NCBI GenBank assembly: GCA_029250345.1
Contig: JAQXFL010000067.1
Location: 1-7,075 of the forward strand
Direction: 5' to 3'
Length of the DNA: 7,075 nt
Origin: Candidatus Poseidoniaceae archaeon
GTDB taxonomy: Archaea > Thermoplasmatota > Poseidoniia > Poseidoniales > Poseidoniaceae
Positions 1 to 6,119 of this stretch are shown here, piece after piece. The translations under genes were made by a program, and so were the position numbers. The first letter of the stretch is position 1; each line of letters opens with the position of its first letter. The notes beneath the pieces were generated by a model that ran no database searches, was not told where the DNA came from, and was given only the letters and a program-made list of their open reading frames with translations.

Positions 1-26
1 GCCTACTTCAAGAAGACAACGTCCTC

Positions 27-1484
27 ATGACGCGTATACCTTTCACAAACCAAGATCGGATGGATGAGGCATGGTCTGCTTGGCTTGCCAACTTATTGTA
101 CGGTGCTTTAGAATATCAATTTTCACTCGGTGGTGAGGCGGCCTCAGTCCATGTCGACCACAACAAGTTCATTTCCTCCCGTGGTGGAAGGATAGTTACC
201 AATGCTTTGAAAGATTATTTCGGGCAGCATTTCAAGAAATGTTCACCTCTCAGGTTTTTCCAAATATACTTCTCAATGGTGAATTGCGGCGAATATATTC
301 CTCCAAACGATTGGGTGCCTGGAAAGGGAGAAGAACTACAGAAAATAGGAATTCTAACAGGAATTGAATCGCATTTCAACATCAATGCACGAACAGCGTT
401 CTTTATCGGGGCGTTAACCGAACTCGTTGATGGAATAGAATCCGTGCCGGAAGGATTCATTGATTCAAGAAATACCAACCCAATACGTTACCACCCAGCC
501 TACCGTTTCCAGAAGCACAGCGGCATTTCTTCCCAAGATGCAGAAGCAATTTCTTCGAGTTCTCGCTCGACCAAGGAACTTGCTGATGACTATGGATTGC
601 CTCAAAACACAATTCAAAGAATCCGTAATGCGGTCAATTTTGTCCCGTTCTATTACCGGTCCTCAATTGAAACAACAAATGAAGACGGAACGAGGACAGT
701 TCGCCAGCTGCCGAACCAAAACTCTGGTATCCACCAGCCCCGTATGTCGGCTTTCGATATTGCACACCCACCATACTCGTCGAATGTAGAATCTGAAGAC
801 CCACGCAAAAAATGGATTATTGACAACCTCAATGGATTATCGAAAGCCTTTGGTGGAATAAACAGCCGTAACAGAAAACGTATTGTTCATCACATCTGTT
901 ATGCCATGGCAAACCGCTATGGTGACAAATCTTCACCGATTCCACACTCATCAATGAAAACTTCACCCGGCCGAGCACTCGCTATCTCGATTCTACGAAC
1001 GACAGGAATAACCAAAGAAAACCGTCTTGAAGACCATCAACTTGATTGGCGTATACTGTTTGAGATGATGAAGATTGGAAGTGGAGATACAAATTCATTC
1101 GACGAATTTATCGAAGCTCTGGTTGAGGAGATTCAACAGAACTCCGGAAAAACCCTTGATTTCTCGAGTTTATTATCAAACAACGAGCAACTTGGGGATT
1201 TCTTCCGTTTGTTAACCGAACCCGTCAACTATCTCTTCAAAGAAAAGGACATTTTTACGCCTGCTGATTTTGCAAATCTTCCCAATAATTTTTCGAAAGA
1301 CCATTTCTTCTTCTTGGAAAAGCGCCAAATTGGTGGCGGCCTCACACCCGAGCAGAAAAGATACACACTCCAGATTGCTTGGGGCTTCATACGTTACACA
1401 ATGTACAGAGCCGGGTTTGATTGCGACGATGAGGTCGATGAATCTGTACCGATTGACCAGAGATCGTTCACTCGTCGCGATTAG
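27..1484 (+). CDS. Hypothetical protein with a probable helix-turn-helix (5' end uncertain)
   Basis: I do not recognise this 485-residue protein. It has no signal peptide and no convincing membrane segment, so it is probably cytoplasmic. Residues about 166-203 (core RSTKELADDYGLPQNTIQRI) look like a resolvase- or homeodomain-like helix-turn-helix: a T-K-E-L-A first helix, a turn, then a T-I-Q-R-I recognition helix. DNA binding is therefore plausible. The rest is mixed helical sequence, with a basic patch at 280-285 (R-N-R-K-R), an acidic helix around 358-370 and an aromatic C-terminal third. The frame has no stop upstream of the ATG at 27 and stays open to the window edge (residues LLQEDNVL precede the Met), with no clear ribosome site, so the true start may lie outside. 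It converges on the M28 gene with a 4-nt overlap of the two stop codons. It could be a regulator or part of a mobile or defence locus continuing to the left, but nothing visible decides this. Confidence 0.82.
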   Translation: MTRIPFTNQDRMDEAWSAWLANLLYGALEYQFSLGGEAASVHVDHNKFISSRGGRIVTNALKDYFGQHFKKCSPLRFFQIYFSMVNCGEYIPPNDWVPGKGEELQKIGILTGIESHFNINARTAFFIGALTELVDGIESVPEGFIDSRNTNPIRYHPAYRFQKHSGISSQDAEAISSSSRSTKELADDYGLPQNTIQRIRNAVNFVPFYYRSSIETTNEDGTRTVRQLPNQNSGIHQPRMSAFDIAHPPYSSNVESEDPRKKWIIDNLNGLSKAFGGINSRNRKRIVHHICYAMANRYGDKSSPIPHSSMKTSPGRALAISILRTTGITKENRLEDHQLDWRILFEMMKIGSGDTNSFDEFIEALVEEIQQNSGKTLDFSSLLSNNEQLGDFFRLLTEPVNYLFKEKDIFTPADFANLPNNFSKDHFFFLEKRQIGGGLTPEQKRYTLQIAWGFIRYTMYRAGFDCDDEVDESVPIDQRSFTRRD

Positions 1485-3205
1485 AGGTAAGCGTTCAAAA
1501 CCGGCTTTTCGTCAAGGTGGAAGAACGAGTATGCAGCCCACCATGTGATGATGTCGAGACTGTCAACAAGGTTTGACACGCCAGAATGCTCTTCACCGTA
1601 TCCCTTGCCAGTTGTATCCATCCATTGCTCCATTTCATCGAGAGTATCGCATGTTTGGTGGTAACACCAGTATCCGTCAACAAGGCCACCAAAACCAATC
1701 GTAACCGTGCCGAGGTTTGTTTGGAAGCTGGCGTGATCAGAACGTGCAGTTACATCCTCATAGATGACAATCTCAGGCTTACCACGCTCAAACCAGTCAT
1801 CAACCTTCCACGTATCCTCGGCAAAACCTTCTCCGATGAGGATGCTCTGTTGCTGCTCAACACCTATTGCATCTGCACCTATCCAAAGTGTGAGGCCAAC
1901 CATCTCTGGTTGATTGATAACATCATGGTCGAGCGAAGGCCCGAGGTACACACGCATTGGCCAAACTTCCTCGTCTTTTGGATAACCGTCAGGGTCAACA
2001 GTGGTAGCAGGGTCGCCGTGAGGGGCACCTCCGCCACCAGGCCAGTTCACACCAGCCATATCGAGATTGATGTAGTTGGTAACTGTAACATCAGGGTTGT
2101 CTTCTTTGACGAAGTAGTCAGTCCAGTAATCACTTCCACGCTTACCACCTTCTTCTCCGGACCAGAAACAGAACACCATTGTTCGACGCGTTTCGAAGCC
2201 AGACATTGCTTCAGCGACAGTGAGCACCATACTTGTTCCGGCCGAGTTGTCGTACGCGCCGACGCCCGTGCCGTAGGTACGGGTGCCAGTGACGTGTGGG
2301 TCGAGCAGGAGTGCATTTGCTGGTGGTGCGACATCAAAATGGGCGCCAAAGACCATCCATTCATCGGGAACTTCACTTCCGTATCGGAATCCACAAATAT
2401 TGTAGGACTCGGGATTTTGATTTCCAAATACATCTGTGAATTCATAGCGCTGAGTATCGACGGTCAATCCAAATGATTCGAGCTTGTCGATAAGGTAGAC
2501 TGCAGCGTCCTCATATGCAGCATTGCCTTGACCAGCCCAGCGGTTGAGGTAACCAACTGCGCCGTCAGACAAATCCAATGGGTCGGGAGTTTCATCAGCG
2601 AGGTGGTGGAGGTAATTGTACGTGGTTCGACCGTCGACAAGTCCAGTTGAATGTCGGCCTCCCTCATCAGATGAGTATGCTGGTGCGACATCTCGAACAA
2701 TCATAAGTGGATATGCGGCAACAGCCCCGCCAGTATTCATGCTTGCATTGAGTGTGCCGTTTCCACCAGCAATGCGTTCAATCGCACCGCCGTTGGCAGC
2801 TAGATGGCCGTTTTCATCGTACCATGTCGCCCATGATTCATTTGCGTCACGGATTGGCCAGTTTTGTCTACCGTATTCTCCAACAAGAAGCACAGCAGTA
2901 TCTGCGCGTGGTGGAGCGAGGACCGAGAGTTGAATCGCTTCGCCAGCGCTTAAGTCGACAATCGTTGAGTTTTGTATATATCCAGAATCAGCATCCTTAA
3001 TCAAGTAGGGAACAAATACCGATACAGCTTTGTCAGCCGTTAGCGTAACCCCCTGGAAGACTCCAGCAGTCCATGTTTTAGGAGTTACATCCACATCGTT
3101 CTCGGTAACGATTCCGCTGTCGTTTTCACCAAAACACCCTGAGAGCGGAGCGAGGCCCATGAGTAGAACGAGGAGTAATGCTTGCGCACCTTTTGACCCG
3201 GCCAT
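1481..3205 (-). CDS. Lipoprotein M28-family zinc metallopeptidase (aminopeptidase-like)
   Basis: A 574-residue exported peptidase. The N-terminus has K5, a hydrophobic core at 9-21 and a lipobox L-S-G-C with the lipidated Cys at 24, so it is probably anchored to the outer face of the membrane. Residues about 40-230 are a non-catalytic N-terminal region. The M28 domain follows, with the full co-catalytic two-zinc set: H289 and D291 in GAHFD, bridging D319 in GAYDNSAG, E351 (general base) and E352 in SGEE, D382 in NLDMAG and H491 in RSDHASF. A C-Y-H-x-x-C-D-T-L segment (514-521) matches the usual M28 C-terminal YHxxxDT region, and C514/C519 could form a disulfide. M28 enzymes usually remove N-terminal residues from peptides; the exact specificity cannot be read here. 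The ATG at 3205 is the only reasonable start, since an in-frame TAA lies 12 nt upstream. The gene is convergent with the left neighbour and stands alone on its strand. A paralogue begins at the right edge of the window. Confidence 0.95.
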   Translation of the reverse strand: MAGSKGAQALLLVLLMGLAPLSGCFGENDSGIVTENDVDVTPKTWTAGVFQGVTLTADKAVSVFVPYLIKDADSGYIQNSTIVDLSAGEAIQLSVLAPPRADTAVLLVGEYGRQNWPIRDANESWATWYDENGHLAANGGAIERIAGGNGTLNASMNTGGAVAAYPLMIVRDVAPAYSSDEGGRHSTGLVDGRTTYNYLHHLADETPDPLDLSDGAVGYLNRWAGQGNAAYEDAAVYLIDKLESFGLTVDTQRYEFTDVFGNQNPESYNICGFRYGSEVPDEWMVFGAHFDVAPPANALLLDPHVTGTRTYGTGVGAYDNSAGTSMVLTVAEAMSGFETRRTMVFCFWSGEEGGKRGSDYWTDYFVKEDNPDVTVTNYINLDMAGVNWPGGGGAPHGDPATTVDPDGYPKDEEVWPMRVYLGPSLDHDVINQPEMVGLTLWIGADAIGVEQQQSILIGEGFAEDTWKVDDWFERGKPEIVIYEDVTARSDHASFQTNLGTVTIGFGGLVDGYWCYHQTCDTLDEMEQWMDTTGKGYGEEHSGVSNLVDSLDIITWWAAYSFFHLDEKPVLNAYL

Positions 3206-3250
3206 GAAGACGGCTTAGAGCACACCTTTCTCAAACCTACGCATGGCTGT

Positions 3251-3260
3251 GGTTAAAGAA
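3251..3260 (-). promoter_or_regulatory. Possible TATA box for the M28 peptidase gene
   Basis: Read on the minus strand this is TTCTTTAACC, resembling an archaeal TATA element (YTTWAA-like). It is centred about 50 nt upstream of the peptidase ATG, which would give a transcript with a leader of about 25 nt. A GAAAGGTG purine run at 3223-3230 would fall in that leader, but it sits 17 nt from the ATG and a stop codon intervenes, so its role as a ribosome site is doubtful. This is pattern evidence only. Confidence 0.3.
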
Positions 3261-3348
3261 AATCCATTCTCATTTCATTTTTCCCTCACATGGGATGTAA
3301 GAAACGCCCCCTTTTTGTAGAATGAAGAAATTATTTACCGGTTAGCGG

Positions 3349-3355
3349 AAAAAAA
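3349..3355 (-). terminator. Possible T-tract terminator for the exported-protein gene
   Basis: On the minus strand this is a run of seven T residues within GGGTGTTTTTTTCC. It is the longest T tract downstream of the minus-strand gene that ends at 3579. Archaeal RNA polymerase can terminate at T-rich tracts without a hairpin. If it is used, the 3' end of that transcript would run about 220 nt antisense across the small ORF at 3423-3578. The assignment rests only on the T run. Confidence 0.3.
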
Positions 3356-3385
3356 CACCCGAATGTCATAAAATATCGGCCATTG

Positions 3386-3394
3386 TTTGATATA
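3386..3394 (+). promoter_or_regulatory. Possible TATA box for the small ORF
   Basis: TTTGATATA is centred about 33 nt upstream of the ATG at 3423. That is the spacing expected for an archaeal promoter giving a short-leader or nearly leaderless mRNA. A second AT-rich stretch, CATAAAATAT at 3368-3377, is an alternative. The presence of a promoter-like element here is mild support for the small ORF being expressed. Confidence 0.35.
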
Positions 3395-3422
3395 GGTAGT
3401 ATGCAGATAGATCTACGATAAC

Positions 3423-3578
3423 ATGGCAAGGGACAGAACCCATTCTTTCGATGTGAACTTTATTGCGAAAATGAACAAGCGATGGCTACTGAACAAACCA
3501 ATTCGCACCTCTTACTTATGGGCCAACATCGTTGTTCTTGATGATGAAGATGAATTATGCCCAATAATTGAGGGTTAG
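3423..3578 (+). CDS. Possible small protein, 51 residues, unknown function
   Basis: ATG at 3423 opens a 51-codon frame ending with TAG at 3576-3578. The product begins MARDRTHSFDVNFIAKMNKR and ends in an acidic stretch (D-D-E-D-E) followed by C-P-I-I-E-G. It has a basic first half and an acidic tail, no signal peptide and one Cys (C46). I recognise no family. Support is contextual. A TATA-like element lies about 33 nt upstream. The stop codon directly abuts the stop codon of the convergent neighbour (0-nt gap), like the other tight tail-to-tail junctions here. It also restores the alternating-strand arrangement and fills an otherwise unusually long gap. Against it, the frame is short enough to arise by chance and no ribosome site is visible. 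An internal Met at 17 could be the start of a shorter form. The sequence could instead be part of the 3' untranslated region of the opposite gene. Confidence 0.45.
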   Translation: MARDRTHSFDVNFIAKMNKRWLLNKPIRTSYLWANIVVLDDEDELCPIIEG

Positions 3579-4247
3579 TTACTCAGATTCTTGTGAATCA
3601 GATTCAGCGACGAAGCGGTCTTTGCGAATGCTGAGGGCGAGCATAACACTCCCGAATGCTGCAAAGATCATGACAGCAAATAGCATGTTATCCGAGCTCA
3701 ATTCAAAACCATCCTCCGTGTTGGATGAAACTTCATCTTCTTCACAATCGGCACCGAAACAATCCCCAATAGCTGGTTGGCCTGGCTCAGTATGAATATC
3801 GGGATGTACGGTGATACTGTATTGCCAAGTTTCGACAATCGTATCATTTATTTTTCGTTCAATTTGATATTTGTATGTGCCTTGTGAGGTGGAATTGAAA
3901 CTTCGTTCATAAGAGACAGCACATGATTCTTCGACAAGACTTCCGTTATCGTCAAGATTACATGTCCGAGTAAGCCAAGAGGAAGTATTGTCTCCTTCAT
4001 CTGTGAAGTTACCATCTTCGTTGTTATCGATTGAGATGCGCATTGAGGCGTTTTCAGTGTTGTCTCTCATTCTGAACACAATACTGTTTCCTTCTACGAA
4101 TGCAGTGTCTGTGACATTCCCCGGCCGTGCTTCATCTTCAACCATGATGACATTGAGTGTTTCTTGTTCGTGAGCGATGGAGTTTGGCAGCAGAAGAACC
4201 AGACAGACAAATCCGATGAGCGCCTTCAGACCCCCCCCTCGCGACAT
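3579..4247 (-). CDS. Small exported, C-terminally membrane-anchored protein of unknown function
   Basis: A 222-residue protein. R3 and K8 precede a hydrophobic core at 9-20, and a likely signal-peptidase site S-I-A|H lies after A25, making His26 the predicted mature N-terminus. Residues 30-148 look like an all-beta, Ig-like domain with alternating strands. It includes an EF-hand-like acidic loop (74-84, DNNEDGNFTDE) and two Cys (C96, C109) that may pair. An acidic linker with C163-F-G-A-D-C168-E follows, then a transmembrane helix at about 187-206 and a charged tail (R-K-D-R). The mature part contains only three histidines: 26, 148 and 152. Topology is probably outside, with a short cytoplasmic tail. 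The start is preceded by a minus-strand GGGGG run 4 nt before the ATG that could act as a ribosome site. The gene is divergent from the propeller-SCO1 operon and ends exactly at the small ORF. No named family is recognised; a copper-related role is inferred from context only. Confidence 0.88.
   Translation of the reverse strand: MSRGGGLKALIGFVCLVLLLPNSIAHEQETLNVIMVEDEARPGNVTDTAFVEGNSIVFRMRDNTENASMRISIDNNEDGNFTDEGDNTSSWLTRTCNLDDNGSLVEESCAVSYERSFNSTSQGTYKYQIERKINDTIVETWQYSITVHPDIHTEPGQPAIGDCFGADCEEDEVSSNTEDGFELSSDNMLFAVMIFAAFGSVMLALSIRKDRFVAESDSQESE
4231..4238 (-). repeat. G8 homopolymer at codons 4-6 of the exported protein
   Basis: Eight consecutive C on the plus strand read as eight G on the coding strand, giving the Gly-Gly-Gly of the N-region (M-S-R-G-G-G) just before the signal-peptide core. 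Runs of this length are prone to polymerase slippage and to sequencing error. The gain or loss of one base would shift the frame before the hydrophobic core. In the present sequence the frame is intact and the signal peptide reads well. Confidence 0.85.
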
Positions 4248-4304
4248 ATTACCCCCTTCACAACCTTACATAAAGACAAAACGGAGCAGCGTATCGCACA
4301 AACC
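4248..4304. promoter_or_regulatory. Compact divergent promoter between exported protein and propeller operon
   Basis: Only 57 nt separate the two ATGs. One AT-rich element at 4264-4275 reads CCTTACATAAAG on the plus strand and CTTTATGTAAGG on the minus strand. On the plus strand it is centred about 35 nt before the propeller ATG, suiting a nearly leaderless transcript. On the minus strand it lies about 23 nt before the other ATG, which is slightly short. It may serve one or both directions, or a second element may exist on the minus strand around 4276-4286. A GGGGG run on the minus strand (4252-4256) may act as a ribosome site for the exported protein. Confidence 0.45.
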
Positions 4305-6110
4305 ATGGCGGAAGGCAAAGGCGTCGGCATGAAAGAAGTCGGACTTGGCATTTTCATTGTTCTTCTCCTCGGTTCGGCCTCATTGTTGACGTTCGGCACA
4401 TCTGTTACTACCGATGAGACTTCAAACGTTATTTCACAGTCTGACGACCCACTGTTCCAGGGCGAAGGGCACGACCATTCCAACGCTTCTCAGCATATTG
4501 CCGGTACCGATAACATGGCATTGATGGACTACAATTCACTCACGACGACCGGTAACGCAGAAATTCAAGTTGCAACAACCCCTGACGGAGAAACATATGC
4601 TTACCTTGCAGGCTGGAACGATATGCACATTGTCGATGTGACTGACCCCAGCAACACGACGGTGACAGGAGTATACAACGACCCGAATACACAAGTGCTC
4701 GATGTGAAGTACGTCGAATACAATGGAAGAGAATACATCTTGCAACAAAATCAACTCATAGACCCAGGAAATGCTGATCCCAATGTAGGCCAGTGGAGCG
4801 ACCCTGCACAAGTTTCAGTGACTCTCATCGATGTAACGGACAAAACAAACCCAACATGGATTGACTCATGGTACGATGTAGACCACCCCAGTGGCCCGCA
4901 TAACATGTACACGCAGATGATTGATGGTGAATGGTTTGTGTTTATCGCAAATCCAGATTATGAGCAATGCAACGATGCAATTGGCGAGGCTTGTGGTGGA
5001 GTCACTATTGCTCATTTGAACCTCGACGGCTCGGCTTCACGCAATTTACCTGGCGTTCCAGCATCAGGGCTTGGACACACCATCATCAAAGTTGGAGAAT
5101 ATGAAGTTGCTTGGGAAGCGACCAACGGCGGTTGGATTTACATTCACGACATGACCGTACAACTTTGGCCCGGTGAAGACCCAAACGACCCACGCTACGG
5201 CCACACATACATCTATGGAAGTTACTGGGAGGCAGGTCTACGGATTGCTGACGTCACCAATGTCCCCCACCCAACCAATTCTCCTGAGGAATACACACTG
5301 CATGCAACGCTTTGCAAAACAGGCCAAGGCAACCCAGTTCAATGCCGCTGGCGAGCCGAAGAAGTAGGCCAATGGATGGAATTCCTCGACTTGGATGACG
5401 ATGGAAAGCCTGACAGCGGCACCAACGGTAACGAAAACGGTGGACGTGTTTCGTACATTCACTACGCTGAACCGTTCCCGAACATGGTTGACCTTTCTCA
5501 CGTTGGTTATTCGGATGAGCCAGTGCATCTCGTAACGGCTGCAGTTGAGGTTCTTTCGACCAACGTTGGAACGGGAATCATCTACTTGATTGATACCACA
5601 GACTACACGATGGTCGACGGGCAACTCAAATTCCAACCAAAACTGATTCGAGATTGGGAGATTCCGTGGGCAAGTGAACACTGCTATGGTGCAGATTGTG
5701 AAGCCCATCCAAACGACGACGAATGGCTTTTATTCTCACCACACAACCTTGACAGTGCCTATTTTGAAACCAATGAAACAACCGATCAGAGCCATGGTGG
5801 CGGCTGGGATGGAAGACTCTACATCTCTCATTATCATGCTGGACTCTGGGTTATTGACGTCGAAACACTGGTTTCACCTACAAACCCCGACGACCGCATT
5901 GCAACTCACTTTGAAGCAACTGTAGGGTGGTATCTGCCACACGGCGAGGACGGGACCCCCCTTGACTCAAGTTTCTACGATTTCGGTTGGGTTCCGTTTT
6001 TATGGGCGGTTGAACATCATAATGGCTTGACGTACGCGTCGTGTATCTCTACAGGACTTTATATTGTCCAACTTGAAACGGACATTGCTTATCTTGATCA
6101 ACTGGTTTGA
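4305..6110 (+). CDS. Membrane-anchored LVIVD-repeat beta-propeller, histidine-rich
   Basis: A 601-residue exported protein. A short charged N-region (K5, K10) precedes a single hydrophobic helix at about 12-31 that acts as signal anchor or signal peptide; there is no lipobox Cys. The rest repeats the LVIVD pattern (strand ending in I-V-D-V-T-D-P): 99-117, 170-189, 300-326, 423-435, 504-528 and 575-591, so a six- or seven-bladed propeller is likely. Residues 361-370 (DLDDDGKPD) look like a calcium loop. There are 25 histidines, including HDH near residue 56 and HYH at 509-511, and seven Cys, most in close pairs (222/230, 337/347, 460/465). I chose ATG 4305 because longer in-frame starts run into the divergent gene; ATG 4329 is an alternative that keeps the anchor. 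SCO1 follows 9 nt later in the same apparent operon, suggesting that copper delivery or thiol redox is linked to this protein. LVIVD proteins mostly lack known functions; copper binding is inferred. Confidence 0.9.
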   Translation: MAEGKGVGMKEVGLGIFIVLLLGSASLLTFGTSVTTDETSNVISQSDDPLFQGEGHDHSNASQHIAGTDNMALMDYNSLTTTGNAEIQVATTPDGETYAYLAGWNDMHIVDVTDPSNTTVTGVYNDPNTQVLDVKYVEYNGREYILQQNQLIDPGNADPNVGQWSDPAQVSVTLIDVTDKTNPTWIDSWYDVDHPSGPHNMYTQMIDGEWFVFIANPDYEQCNDAIGEACGGVTIAHLNLDGSASRNLPGVPASGLGHTIIKVGEYEVAWEATNGGWIYIHDMTVQLWPGEDPNDPRYGHTYIYGSYWEAGLRIADVTNVPHPTNSPEEYTLHATLCKTGQGNPVQCRWRAEEVGQWMEFLDLDDDGKPDSGTNGNENGGRVSYIHYAEPFPNMVDLSHVGYSDEPVHLVTAAVEVLSTNVGTGIIYLIDTTDYTMVDGQLKFQPKLIRDWEIPWASEHCYGADCEAHPNDDEWLLFSPHNLDSAYFETNETTDQSHGGGWDGRLYISHYHAGLWVIDVETLVSPTNPDDRIATHFEATVGWYLPHGEDGTPLDSSFYDFGWVPFLWAVEHHNGLTYASCISTGLYIVQLETDIAYLDQLV

Positions 6111-6112
6111 GG
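6108..6112 (+). promoter_or_regulatory. Shine-Dalgarno-like site for SCO1
   Basis: TGAGG ends 7 nt before the SCO1 ATG and overlaps the propeller stop codon. This is where an internal operon gene would need a ribosome site, and it supports cotranslation with the upstream gene. The match to GGAGG is partial. Confidence 0.4.
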
Positions 6113-6119
6113 CTTTCAT

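Larger units (their letters stand above)
3206..3422. promoter_or_regulatory. Divergent control region between M28 peptidase and small ORF
   Basis: This AT-rich 217-nt gap lies between the minus-strand peptidase start and the plus-strand small ORF start. It probably carries both promoters. It also holds A/T homopolymers such as a T5 on the plus strand at 3312-3316 and an A7 at 3349-3355. I find no tRNA, strong hairpin or long coding frame. The 25-codon frame at 3243-3320 does not look like a gene. Confidence 0.5.

Noticed and set aside
1497..1509. Imperfect palindrome AAAACCGGCTTTT considered as a terminator
   Set aside because: The stem is weak, no T tract follows, and it lies in the conserved C-terminal codons of the M28 gene.
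1586..2476. Long open frame of 296 codons on the plus strand inside the M28 gene
   Set aside because: It is antisense to a gene with complete catalytic motifs, shows no recognisable domain, and its composition looks like the complement of the peptidase codons.
3243..3320. 25-codon plus-strand frame in the divergent control region
   Set aside because: It is very short, has no ribosome site, overlaps the presumed peptidase promoter and resembles no known peptide.
3401..3421. Six-codon frame just upstream of the small ORF, considered as a leader peptide
   Set aside because: The length is expected by chance, the encoded M-Q-I-D-L-R has no regulatory pattern, and the predicted transcription start may lie downstream of it.
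4164..4304. Longer reading of the propeller gene starting at 4164
   Set aside because: It would overlap the 5' end of the well-supported divergent exported-protein gene, and the added 47 residues are polar and would bury the membrane anchor. ATG 4305 directly precedes a normal N-region and hydrophobic core.
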